This document shows, piece by piece, positions 18,301 to 25,680 of a stretch of DNA of 64,000 nt. Position 1 is the stretch's first letter, and the number at the start of each line of letters is the position of its first letter. The DNA is taken from positions 62,287-126,286 of the forward strand of contig NZ_VXCP01000038.1 of the NCBI RefSeq assembly GCF_011355085.1, read 5' to 3'. Source of the stretch: Pseudomonas akapageensis (GTDB lineage: Bacteria > Pseudomonadota > Gammaproteobacteria > Pseudomonadales > Pseudomonadaceae). The notes below the pieces were generated by a model, which was not told the DNA's origin, did not search any database, and saw only the letters and a list, made by a program, of their open reading frames with translations. The position numbers were made by a program, and so were the translations under genes.

Positions 18301-18504
18301 GGTGTGGTACCGCTGGTGCTGTCGTCCGGTGCCGGTGCCGAGATGCGTCATGCCATGGGTGTTGCGGTGTTCTCCGGGATGCTCGGGGTGACCTTCTTCG
18401 GCCTGCTGCTGACACCGGTGTTCTTTGTTCTGATCCGCCGTTATGTGGAGCGCGGCGAAGCACGCAAGACTGCAAAACTGTTGAAACTGGAGAGCCAGGC
18501 ATGA
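15325..18504 (+). CDS. mexF: RND efflux transporter MexF
   Basis: This is a 1059-residue HAE1-type RND pump of normal length. It begins MNFSQFFISRPIFAAVLSLL with the first transmembrane helix, and the proton-relay aspartates lie in GIVVDDAIVVVENVERN (about residue 405). The drug-binding porter domains contain GFVPAQDKQYLVAFAQLP. The sequence follows MexF closely rather than MexB or MexD. Its stop overlaps the ATG of oprN (ATGA). The long open frame on the opposite strand is a codon-bias shadow. Confidence 0.95.
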   Translation: MNFSQFFISRPIFAAVLSLLILIAGGISLFQLPISEYPEVVPPTVVVRANFPGANPKVIGETVAAPLEQAITGVENMLYMSSQSTADGKITLTITFALGTDLDNAQVQVQNRVTRTQPKLPEEVTRIGITVDKASPDLTMVVHLTSPDKRYDMLYLSNYAILNIKDELARLGGVGDVQLFGMGDYSLRIWLDPNKVASRNLTATDVVSAIREQNRQVAAGQLGAPPAPDATSFQLSVNTQGRLVSEEEFENIIIRSGANGEITRLKDIARVELGSSQYALRSLLNNQPAVAIPIFQRPGSNAIEISNEVRAKMAELKQTFPEGMDYSIVYDPTIFVRGSIEAVVHTLFEALILVVLVVILFLQTWRASIIPLVAVPVSLIGTFAVMHLFGFSLNALSLFGLVLAIGIVVDDAIVVVENVERNIGLGLTPVEATKRAMREVTGPIIATALVLCAVFVPAAFISGLTGQFYKQFALTIAISTVISAFNSLTLSPALAAVLLKDHSAPKDRFSKFLDRLLGGWLFRPFNRFFDRASHGYVGTVTRVIRSSGIALVLYAGFMVLTWLGFATTPTGFVPAQDKQYLVAFAQLPDAASLDRTEAVIKKMSEIALEQPGVANSVAFPGLSINGFTNSPNSGIVFTPLKPFDERKDPSQSAAAIAAALNAKFADIQDAYIAIFPPPPVQGLGTIGGFRLQIEDRGGLGYEALYKETQNIIAKSRSVPELAGLFTSYQVNVPQVDAAIDREKAKTHGVAISDIFDTLQIYLGSLYANDFNRFGRTYQVNVQAEQQFRLEAEQIGQLKVRNNVGEMIPLATFIKVSDTAGPDRVMHYNGFVTAEINGAAAPGYSSGQAEKAIEKLLKEELPNGMTYEWTELTYQQILAGNTALFVFPLCVLLAFLVLAAQYESWSLPLAVILIVPMTLLSAITGVILSGGDNNIFTQIGLIVLVGLACKNAILIVEFAKDKQEEGLDPLSAVLEACRLRLRPILMTSFAFIMGVVPLVLSSGAGAEMRHAMGVAVFSGMLGVTFFGLLLTPVFFVLIRRYVERGEARKTAKLLKLESQA

Positions 18505-19928
18505 GTGTAGGTATCAAGCTGTTTATGCCCAGTCTGCTGGTGCTGGCCCTGGCCGCGTGCACGGTCGGGCCCGACTACAAGACACCGCAGACCGCTCCGG
18601 CGCACATCAGTGCCGCCGAAGGTACAGAGGCTCAGGGCAAGTTCGATCGCGGTCATTTCGACGCGATCTGGTGGCGGCAGTTCGAGGACCCGACCTTGAA
18701 CCAGCTGGTCAGTGAGTCGCTCAAGGGCAACCGTGAACTGCGCGTGGCCTACGCCCGCCTGAAAGCGTCCCGGGCGATCCGCGATGATGTCAGCAATGAC
18801 AATCTGCCCGTGGTGACCGCCCGCGCCAGCAGTGACCTGGGCAAGAGCCAGATCCCCGGCCAGACCGATCACCGGGTCAACATCGAGCGCTATGACCTGG
18901 GCCTGGACATGGCCTGGGAGGTCGACCTGTTCGGACGCATTCAGCGCGAGATCGAAGTCAGCGATGCCGAAACACAGGTTGCTGCCGCCGATCTCAACCA
19001 GTTGCAAGTGACCCTGATTGCCGAACTGGTCGATGCCTATGGGCAACTACGCGGTGCGCAACTGCGCGAGAAAATCGCCCTGGCCAACCTGAAGAATCAG
19101 GAGGAGTCGCGTGGCATTACCGAGAACCTGCGCGCAGCCGGGGTCGGCAACGAACTGGACGTGACTCGCGCCGATGCACGCCTGGCGGCGGTCGAAGCCA
19201 CTGTGCCACGGCTGCAGGCCGAGCAGGTCCGAGCACGCAATCGCATCGCAACGCTGCTCGGGCAACGTCCCGACCAGCTCAGTGTCGACCTGAGCCCGGC
19301 GCAATTGCCGGCCATCGCCAAGGCCCTGCCGGTCGGCGATCCTGGTGAACTGCTGCGTCGTCGTCCCGATGTGATGAGCGCCGAACGCAAGCTGGCTGCC
19401 GCCACAGCCAGTATCGGCGTCGCCACGGCAGACCTGTTCCCACGGGTCAGCCTCAGCGGCTTCCTCGGCTTTACTGCCGCGCGTGGTTCGCAGATCGGTT
19501 CTTCAGCGGCCAAAGCCTGGACCCTGGGCCCGACCATCAGCTGGGCGGCCTTCGACCTTGGCAGCGTGCGCGCAGAAATCCGCCGCGCCGACGCCGATGC
19601 CGAGGGCGCGCTGGCGACCTATGAGCAGCAAGTGCTGTTGGCGTTGGAAGAATCGGAAAATGCGTTCAGCGACTATGGCAAACGCCAGCAACGCTTGCTG
19701 TCGCTGATCCGCCAGAGCGAGTCCAGCCGCAAGGCCGCTGACCTGGCCGAGGTCCGCTACCGCGAAGGCACTTCCGACTACCTGGTGCTGCTCGATGCCC
19801 AGCGCGAACGCCTCAACGCTGAAGACGAGCAGGCGCAGGCGGAAGTCGAGTTGTATCAGGGGATCGTTTCGATCTACAAGGCATTGGGTGGGGGTTGGCA
19901 GCCGGAGACGGTGGCCTCGGCGTACTAA
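18501..19928 (+). CDS. oprN: RND efflux outer-membrane channel OprN
   Basis: This TolC-family outer-membrane factor has 475 residues and a lipoprotein signal with the lipobox LAAC followed by TVGPDYKTP. It contains the duplicated OEP repeats typical of the NodT family (FDAIWWRQFEDPTLNQLV, LLRRRPDVMSAERKLAAA). ATG 18501 overlaps the mexF stop; the longer upstream frame lies within mexF. It completes the tripartite pump. The ribosome-binding site GGAGAG lies inside the 3' end of mexF. Confidence 0.92.
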   Translation: MSVGIKLFMPSLLVLALAACTVGPDYKTPQTAPAHISAAEGTEAQGKFDRGHFDAIWWRQFEDPTLNQLVSESLKGNRELRVAYARLKASRAIRDDVSNDNLPVVTARASSDLGKSQIPGQTDHRVNIERYDLGLDMAWEVDLFGRIQREIEVSDAETQVAAADLNQLQVTLIAELVDAYGQLRGAQLREKIALANLKNQEESRGITENLRAAGVGNELDVTRADARLAAVEATVPRLQAEQVRARNRIATLLGQRPDQLSVDLSPAQLPAIAKALPVGDPGELLRRRPDVMSAERKLAAATASIGVATADLFPRVSLSGFLGFTAARGSQIGSSAAKAWTLGPTISWAAFDLGSVRAEIRRADADAEGALATYEQQVLLALEESENAFSDYGKRQQRLLSLIRQSESSRKAADLAEVRYREGTSDYLVLLDAQRERLNAEDEQAQAEVELYQGIVSIYKALGGGWQPETVASAY

Positions 19929-19945
19929 CCTCGTTCGCCGATCCC

Positions 19946-20037
19946 CTGTAGCCGCTGCCGCAGGCTGCGCTGAGGTCCGCAGGACCTCCAATTGCGCCTG
20001 CGTTGCAGGCGAGCGCAGCCTGCGGCAGCGGCTACAG
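19946..20037. repeat. REP-type long inverted repeat downstream of oprN
   Basis: A perfect 26-bp inverted repeat (19946-19971 with 20012-20037; arms begin CTGTAGCCGCTGCCGCAGGC) encloses two smaller hairpins (AGGTCC/GGACCT and CCTGC/GCAGG). This is a REP doublet of a class different from the GTTCCCACGC elements elsewhere in the window. It may protect or terminate the efflux transcript. Confidence 0.85.
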
Positions 20038-20206
20038 GGACAGCGTTCCTCACGCGATTTCCGGTGCCCACGATCAGTGGTCGTACGGGACGGCCCTCCA
20101 CCTGCTATTCCTACCTATTGGACGCCGAAATCCCTGGAGGTCGCCATGGTCACGGCACCAGCCATGCGCGCAGCCAAAGGGTGCCGACCTTATCCGGAGG
20201 TGGCCC

Positions 20207-20491
20207 ATGTTATTTGTCCTCAGCTGGACGATCAGGCACGATTGTCGCAATCATGCAATGAAACGATTTATCGAGTCCGGCGGCGCTCCCGCCCCTGATG
20301 GCGTGAAGATGCTTGGCCGTTGGCACGCCGTCGGCCGTCGAACCGGGTTCGGTGTAGTTGAAACCAATGACCTGGCATTGCTGCAGAAATGGGTCCTGAA
20401 CTGGAGTGACGTGCTCGACATGGACGTCTATCCGGCAATGACCGACGAGCAGATTGGTCCTTTGATGGTGGACGTGCTCAAACAGGGTTAG
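20207..20491 (+). CDS. DUF3303-family protein
   Basis: This is a 94-residue protein beginning MLFVLSWTIRHDCRNHAMKRFIESG, with GVKMLGRWHAVGRRTGFGVVETND following. This is the DUF3303 pattern, a small ferredoxin-fold-like domain that sits alone in many proteobacteria. ATG 20207 has the ribosome-binding site GGAGG six bases upstream. No function is known, and it has no evident operon partner. Confidence 0.8.
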   Translation: MLFVLSWTIRHDCRNHAMKRFIESGGAPAPDGVKMLGRWHAVGRRTGFGVVETNDLALLQKWVLNWSDVLDMDVYPAMTDEQIGPLMVDVLKQG

Positions 20492-20498
20492 CGCATCG

Positions 20499-20533
20499 GC
20501 AACCCGGCGACCGGGCTTGAGTCGTCGGGTTGC
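20499..20533. terminator. Possible bidirectional hairpin between convergent genes
   Basis: GCAACCCG (20499-20506) pairs with CGGGTTGC (20526-20533) in the short gap between the convergent DUF3303 and amidohydrolase genes. There is no clean T-run, so termination is only suggested by position. Confidence 0.35.
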
Positions 20534-20548
20534 GCTTGCAGCTATACC

Positions 20549-22396
20549 TCAGAAGGCAAAGCACGAACAGCCAAATGCCCCCCAGAATCCCTGAAAGTCA
20601 CTGACCGGCACCGACGACAGGCGCGCCCGCTCATGCCCATGGGCATGCACCGCACAAGGCCCGCTGCACTGATGCGCCCGGGATTGCAGCGGCGCATTGG
20701 GCCTGAAGTGGCCAGGTACCCTGGCCACCGGTGACCAGTCCGGCATCACCGGCAACCTGGCCGGCCCCAACTTGTCGAATTCAGCACTGGCGTACACGAC
20801 CTTGCCATCGACCACCGTCAGTACCGATTCGATCCATTTGATTGCATCGGTCTCGACGCTGAAGTAATCCGCCGACAACGCCACCAGATCCGCCAGTTGA
20901 CCGACCTTGATCTGGCCTTTCTTGCCCTGCTCCGATGAGAACCAGGCGCTGCCATGGGTATACAACTCCAGGGCAGTGTCGCGGCTCAGGCCTTGGGGGT
21001 AGAGCTTGAGCCCACCCACCGTGCGCCCGCTGACCATCCAGTACAGGGAGGTCCAGGGGTTGTAGCTCGAGACCCGCGTGGCGTCAGTACCCGCCCCAAC
21101 CGGCACGCCTTCGGCGAGCATGCGCTGGATCGGCGGGGTGTGTTCGGCCGCCCTGGCTCCGTAGCGATGGGCGAAGTATTCACCCTGGAACGCCATGCGA
21201 TCCTGAATCGCGATGCCACCACCCAAGGCGCGAACCCGTTCGATATTTTGCGGGGTAATGGTCTCGGCGTGGTCGAAGAACCACGGCAGGCCATTGAAGG
21301 GGATATCACGGTCGACCTTCTCGAATACGTCGAGCATCCGCGAGATGGATTCGTCGTAGGTCGCATGCAGACGAAACGGCCAGCGCTGCTCGACCAGGTG
21401 CCGCACCACCGGCTCCAGTTCCTCTTCCATGGTTTGCGGCAATTCCGGACGCGGCTCGAGAAAATCCTCGAAATCGGCGGCGGAGAACACCAGCATCTCC
21501 CCTGCACCGTTGTGCCGCAAGAAATCGTCGCCCTGGCCGTACTTGACGCTGCCGGTCCAGTTCTTGAAATCGCTCAGTTCTTCCCTGGGCTTTTGCGTGA
21601 ACAGGTTGTAGGCGATGCGCACCGTCAGTTGCCGGTCCCTGGCCAATTGCTCGATCACTTGATAGTCGTCGGGGTAATTCTGGTAACCGCCACCGGCATC
21701 GATGGCACTGGTGACGCCCAGGCGGTTGAGTTCACGCATGAACTGGCGGGTCGAATTGACCTGGTACTCCAGCGGCAGCTTCGGTCCCTTGGCCAGGGTG
21801 GAGTAGAGAATCATCGCGTTGGGCCTGGCCACCAGCATGCCGTTGGGCTCGCCATTGGCGTCCCGGACGATCTCGCCACCCGGCGGGTTGGGTGTATTGC
21901 GGTCATAACCGACCACCCGCAGCGCCGCACGATTGAGCAAGGCACGGTCGTACAGGTGCAGCACGAACACCGGAGTATCGGGGGCGGCCTTGTTCAGTTC
22001 ATCGATCGTCGGCATGCGCTTTTCGGCGAACTGGAACTCGTTCCAGCCCCCCACCACACGCACCCATTGTGGCGCCGGCGTGCGCTCGGCCTGGTCCTTG
22101 AGCATGCCCAGGGCATCGGCCAGCGAAGGCACCCCTTCCCAGCGCAGCTCGAGGTTGTAATTGAGCCCTCCGCGAATCAGGTGCAGGTGCGAGTCATTGA
22201 GACCAGGGATGACCGTGCGGCCCTTGAGGTCGATGGCCTGGGTGGCAGCGCCGCGCAAGGCCATGGCCTGGGCATCGCTGCCCACCACCACGAAGCGGCC
22301 GTCCTTGATGGCCACGGCGCTGACCCGGGGCTTGTCGCGATCGACCGTGTGCAAACGGCCGTTGTACAGAATCAGATCGGCGGTGACGGCGTCCAT
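20549..22396 (-). CDS. YtcJ-like amidohydrolase (amidohydrolase family 3)
   Basis: This 615-residue metal-dependent amidohydrolase has the HxH metal motif at residues 70-72 (NDSHLHLIRGG), the TIM-barrel segment DHAETITPQNIERVRALGGG with a likely metal-ligand His, and GAGTDATRVSSYNPW near the C-terminal Asp. ATG 22396 (MDAVTADLILYNGRL) is chosen because the beta-sandwich domain starts there; the extra 25 codons upstream look non-conserved. No signal peptide is visible. The last 50 residues, rich in His and Cys (HQCSGPCAVHAHGHERA), extend past the usual family end and are odd. The substrate is unknown. Confidence 0.85.
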   Translation of the reverse strand: MDAVTADLILYNGRLHTVDRDKPRVSAVAIKDGRFVVVGSDAQAMALRGAATQAIDLKGRTVIPGLNDSHLHLIRGGLNYNLELRWEGVPSLADALGMLKDQAERTPAPQWVRVVGGWNEFQFAEKRMPTIDELNKAAPDTPVFVLHLYDRALLNRAALRVVGYDRNTPNPPGGEIVRDANGEPNGMLVARPNAMILYSTLAKGPKLPLEYQVNSTRQFMRELNRLGVTSAIDAGGGYQNYPDDYQVIEQLARDRQLTVRIAYNLFTQKPREELSDFKNWTGSVKYGQGDDFLRHNGAGEMLVFSAADFEDFLEPRPELPQTMEEELEPVVRHLVEQRWPFRLHATYDESISRMLDVFEKVDRDIPFNGLPWFFDHAETITPQNIERVRALGGGIAIQDRMAFQGEYFAHRYGARAAEHTPPIQRMLAEGVPVGAGTDATRVSSYNPWTSLYWMVSGRTVGGLKLYPQGLSRDTALELYTHGSAWFSSEQGKKGQIKVGQLADLVALSADYFSVETDAIKWIESVLTVVDGKVVYASAEFDKLGPARLPVMPDWSPVARVPGHFRPNAPLQSRAHQCSGPCAVHAHGHERARLSSVPVSDFQGFWGAFGCSCFAF

Positions 22397-22610
22397 ACGT
22401 AGCTCCCTGGTAGCTGTCCTGCGATTGAAGGGAATGCGGTGTGCCCTGACGCTTCTGATTGAAGTAGTCACAGGTCAGTTTGACCACCAGCTCCGACAGA
22501 AGGCACTACGCAGGCAATGCGTCGAAATAATGATTCCGTTGTTGCGCTGACTATTCAGTTGCTACGTTCAACGGCTCACCTCCCGACAACCCGGCTCAAG
22601 GAAATGAGCA

Positions 22611-23591
22611 GTGACAAGAACTCAAAGCGCATTCAGACGAACATTTGCAACGTTGTTCATGACACTCATGATTGGCTGGATTTCCCCATCCGTCCTGGCC
22701 ATCAACCTCGAATGGCCAGCACCGACCACTTACCATTATCAGGATGTAAACGGGCACCGGATGTTCTATCGCGAAGCTGGGGACCGTTCAAAACCGACGC
22801 TTGTACTTTTGCATGGCTTTCCCTCTTCCTCCCATACCTACCGTACGTTGATCCCTCTGTTGTCTGGCAGCTTTCATGTCATTGCCCCGGACTACCTGGG
22901 CTCCGGCTATAGCGATCGCCCGGACCCGGATCAACTGACCTACAGTTTCGATCTGCTGGCAAAGCAGGTGGCCGGGCTGATCGAAAAGCTGAAGATCGAT
23001 CGATATACCCTTTACATGCAGGATTTCGGCGCCCCGGTAGGCTATCGATTGATGCTTGCCCAACCTGACCGCCTGCAGGGTTTGATCGTTCAAAATGCCA
23101 ATGCCTACCTGGCGGGACTGACACCTGCGCGGTTGGAGGCATTTCGCAATATGCATGAAGACCGCTCACCGGAACACGTCGAAAAACTCTATTCCTACGT
23201 AAGTCGCGACTACGTTATGAATGGGCAATATTTGCGAGATGTAAAAGGAAAGGAATTCCAGATGAGCCCGGATACCTGGACTCACGACCTTGCATTCCTG
23301 CAGGGCGCCAAGGATCAGAAAATTCAGGTGCAACTGTTTCAGGATTACTGGAGCAATATAAAAGCGTACCCCGAATGGCAGGCATTCTTGCGTTCGAAAC
23401 AACCGCCAACACTGATCGTATGGGGCAAACATGATCCCGCGTTCATTTCACCCGGTGCCGAAGCCTATCTCAATGACCTGCCAAACGCCGAACTGCACCT
23501 GATCGATGCTGGCCATTTTGCCCTGGAAGAACAGCCCGTAGAAATTGCCAGATACATCCATGGGTTCATGGCACGGCAGCCAGGCAAATGA
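22611..23591 (+). CDS. Exported epoxide-hydrolase-like alpha/beta hydrolase
   Basis: The protein has 326 residues, starting at GTG 22611 behind AAGGAAATGA. A signal peptide of about 30 residues ends SVLA. The oxyanion motif HGFP is at 68-71, and the nucleophile is Asp138 in MQDFGAPVGYR instead of Ser, as in epoxide hydrolases and haloalkane dehalogenases. The acid lies in VWGKHDPAF and the catalytic His in DAGHFALEEQ. Predicted periplasmic location makes a role on imported or envelope compounds likely. It reads away from the amidohydrolase and is probably a single gene. Confidence 0.82.
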   Translation: MTRTQSAFRRTFATLFMTLMIGWISPSVLAINLEWPAPTTYHYQDVNGHRMFYREAGDRSKPTLVLLHGFPSSSHTYRTLIPLLSGSFHVIAPDYLGSGYSDRPDPDQLTYSFDLLAKQVAGLIEKLKIDRYTLYMQDFGAPVGYRLMLAQPDRLQGLIVQNANAYLAGLTPARLEAFRNMHEDRSPEHVEKLYSYVSRDYVMNGQYLRDVKGKEFQMSPDTWTHDLAFLQGAKDQKIQVQLFQDYWSNIKAYPEWQAFLRSKQPPTLIVWGKHDPAFISPGAEAYLNDLPNAELHLIDAGHFALEEQPVEIARYIHGFMARQPGK

Positions 23592-23600
23592 CCTGATTGC

Positions 23601-24005
23601 TCAATCTCGATGCGGCTCGTTGGCATAACACACTGGCGAACTGGGAGCGTCTTCCCGGTCGAGTTCATCTTCGAGCCACTCGGCCAACACTTGCGCGTTA
23701 TTGTGCAAGGCATCCCTGGCCGCGTAGATCAGGGTCAAGTTGCCTTGGCGGGCAGCATCGAGCAAGGGCATCCAGTGTTCGGGCCGCCCCGTCAGCTCCT
23801 GCCGGTAGCGGCTGCGAAACGTGTCGAAATCCAGCTCGCCCTGCTTGAAGGCATGGCGCAAATCTGTTGAAGGCGCCACGTCGCGGTTCCAGCCATCCAG
23901 GGACAGTTGATTTTTCGCACAGTTGCGCGGCCAGAGGCGATCCACCAGTATGCGCTGGCCGTCGTCGGCCGCTGCCGGCTCATACGCGCGTTTGCATCGA
24001 ATCAT
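23601..24005 (-). CDS. DUF488-family protein
   Basis: This is a 134-residue DUF488 protein. The conserved core is ILVDRLWPRNCAKNQL, followed by LRHAFKQGELDFDTFRSRYRQEL and LTLIYAARDALHNNAQVL. The family is widespread and without a firm biochemical function. It lies convergent to the hydrolase gene, with only nine bases between the stops, and just upstream of it is the DUF971 gene on the same strand, so it may share that transcript. Confidence 0.85.
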   Translation of the reverse strand: MIRCKRAYEPAAADDGQRILVDRLWPRNCAKNQLSLDGWNRDVAPSTDLRHAFKQGELDFDTFRSRYRQELTGRPEHWMPLLDAARQGNLTLIYAARDALHNNAQVLAEWLEDELDREDAPSSPVCYANEPHRD

Positions 24006-24044
24006 CGCCGCTCTCCCATGGCCTTTCGTTCAGTATAGGAAGCT

Positions 24045-24326
24045 TCAACCGGCCAACGTGCGCAGATACGCCCAGGGATAGATCCCCTGATCATGACCAT
24101 CATCGAAGATCAATTGCACCCCGTAGCCTTGTGGGTTGAGCTCTACCAGGCGCACATCTTGATCGACCAGATCGATTCGCCCACACAACCGCGCCGCACG
24201 GCATTGGGCACAGGGACAGCTGCTGCGTAAACGTCCATGGCTGAGCAATTGCACGCTGCCATCGGCCCACTCCAGGCGCAACTCGCCACGGCTGCGCGCA
24301 TTGCCGATGGCGCGCGGGCTGGTCAC
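24045..24326 (-). CDS. DUF971 (gamma-butyrobetaine hydroxylase-like N-terminal domain) protein
   Basis: This is a 93-residue protein with a DUF971 fold: LRLEWADGSVQLLSH, a Cys cluster CPCAQCRAARLCG (about residues 38-50), and the end GIYPWAYLRTLAG. The domain also occurs at the N-terminus of gamma-butyrobetaine hydroxylases, where cysteines of this kind bind zinc, and as stand-alone proteins next to iron-sulfur or Mrp-type genes. Its start overlaps the stop of the HEAT-repeat gene (ATGA), so it belongs to the GntR operon and may help handle its metal or iron-sulfur cofactors. Confidence 0.83.
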   Translation of the reverse strand: MTSPRAIGNARSRGELRLEWADGSVQLLSHGRLRSSCPCAQCRAARLCGRIDLVDQDVRLVELNPQGYGVQLIFDDGHDQGIYPWAYLRTLAG

Positions 24327-25282
24327 ACCTGGCCCCCGCGCAGTTGTGCCAAGGAAATGCGCACGGCCTTGCGCACCTCAGGGTCGCCGTCATGTTCTGC
24401 TGCCTGCAGGGCCGCAATGGCTGCCGGGTCGCGTAGCTCGCCGAGGGCCAGAGCTGCTTCCTTGCGCAGATTACTGATGCTGTGGCCCAGCACCTGGACA
24501 AGTGAAGACAAGCCATCGGCATAAGCCAGTTTGCCCAATGAGCGCGCGGCACGCAGGCGCACTTGCCAGTAGTCATCATTCAGGGCCGTCACCAACGCCG
24601 GCCCAGCGTCTTGCAGGCCCAACTTGCCGAGGGTGGTAGCCGCCTCTTCGCGCACCTGCCATTGCTCATCGCCCAGTGCCGCCACCAGTGCCTGCAGCAC
24701 TGACCGATCATTGGCAAACCCCAGGGCACCGGTAGCCACTCGCCGTACCTCTGTATCCGGATCGGCGCTGACCAGCCGCGCCAGTTCAGGCAAGGCTGCC
24801 GTTTGCTTGAGCCAGCCGAGAATGCCCACCGCCTCGCGGCGCACACTGGCCTCCCCGTCGGCCAGCGCCTTGAGGGCCATCGGTGCGCTTTCAGCCAGGC
24901 GCAACTCGCGCAAGGCGCGCAAGGCGCTGCTGCGCACGAACACATCAGCGTGCTCGGCCCAGGGCAGGATCACCCGGCCGGCCTCGGTCGTTTTCAATTG
25001 GCTGAGGCTTTGCGCTGCCGCCACCCGAACTTTATGGTCGGGATCGACCAATGCGGCGCACAAGCCCTCGACCACCTCCAGTTCTTCCCAGGCTTCGAGC
25101 AATCGTGCGGCTTCGGCACGGACTTCATCGGCAGGATCACTGCCCAGGGCGTGAACGAGCCATGGCAGGCTTTCAGGGTCTTCCAGGTCGGCCAGTTCGA
25201 TCAGGGCAATGCGACGCACGCCGACGTCGTCATCGGTCAAGCGTGGCAATAATTCGAGAATGTCGGGGTTTTCGGTATTCAT
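24323..25282 (-). CDS. HEAT-repeat protein of the AprA-like operon
   Basis: This 319-residue protein is built almost wholly of PBS-lyase-type HEAT repeats of about 31 residues (for example DPADEVRAEAARLLEAW, DPDHKVRVAAAQSLSQL, DPDTEVRRVATGALGFA, DPEVRKAVRISLAQL). Such solenoids are scaffolds or assembly factors. Lying between the ferredoxin gene (121 bases upstream, with a REP element in the gap) and DUF971 (4-base overlap), it may help assemble the flavoprotein-ferredoxin complex. No catalytic motif is present. Confidence 0.83.
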   Translation of the reverse strand: MNTENPDILELLPRLTDDDVGVRRIALIELADLEDPESLPWLVHALGSDPADEVRAEAARLLEAWEELEVVEGLCAALVDPDHKVRVAAAQSLSQLKTTEAGRVILPWAEHADVFVRSSALRALRELRLAESAPMALKALADGEASVRREAVGILGWLKQTAALPELARLVSADPDTEVRRVATGALGFANDRSVLQALVAALGDEQWQVREEAATTLGKLGLQDAGPALVTALNDDYWQVRLRAARSLGKLAYADGLSSLVQVLGHSISNLRKEAALALGELRDPAAIAALQAAEHDGDPEVRKAVRISLAQLRGGQV

Positions 25283-25360
25283 TTGGCAAGTCCCGGTCGT
25301 TCATTGGAAATTGGCGGTCGCTGCGCGACCGAGCGCGAAGCGGTCGCATTTGCTCGTTTG

Positions 25361-25389
25361 CTCGTTCCCACGCTCTGCGTGGGAACGAG
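25361..25389. repeat. REP palindrome, GTTCCCACGC class
   Basis: This single palindrome, CTCGTTCCCACGC-TCT-GCGTGGGAACGAG, lies inside the operon between the HEAT and ferredoxin genes. It is the single-copy (singlet) form of the paired elements found five more times in this window. It could act as an mRNA stabiliser or partial terminator. Confidence 0.9.
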
Positions 25390-25402
25390 GAGTTTCAGGG
25401 CA

Positions 25403-25648
25403 CTAACGCACCAGGTAAGGAATCTCCACCCTCACCGCCCCCGTCGGGCAGTCCTTCTCACAAGGCATGCAATACCAGCACTCGTCAAAAGCCATATAAG
25501 CCTTCTGCGTCGCCGGATTGATCGCCAGCAAGTCCATGGGGCAGACGTCCACGCACACGGTGCAGCCCTTGTGGGCGATGCATTTGTCTTCATCGACCGT
25601 TACCGGCGCGGTGCTGCGAAAAAAGATGTCCTGGGGCTGATAGGCCAT
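25403..25648 (-). CDS. AprB-like 2[4Fe-4S] ferredoxin
   Basis: This is an 81-residue ferredoxin with two cysteine sets, CIAHKGCTVCVDVCPMDLL (about residues 23-41) and CWYCMPCEKDCPTGAV (about residues 57-72). The wide first spacing and the CW-C--C---CP second motif are like the beta subunit of adenylylsulfate reductase, but the C-terminal tail that wraps the alpha subunit is missing. It sits 32 bases downstream of the flavoprotein gene and is its likely electron partner. Cytoplasmic; no export signal. Confidence 0.88.
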   Translation of the reverse strand: MAYQPQDIFFRSTAPVTVDEDKCIAHKGCTVCVDVCPMDLLAINPATQKAYMAFDECWYCMPCEKDCPTGAVRVEIPYLVR

Positions 25649-25680
25649 GGCACGGGTCCTCTCGTCTTGAAGGTAAAAAG

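Noticed and set aside
14683..18351. 1222-codon open frame antisense to mexE/mexF
   Set aside because: It mirrors the high-GC third-position bias of mexF, is rich in His, Gln, Asp and Gly without domain structure, and the sense strand is an unmistakable RND pump.
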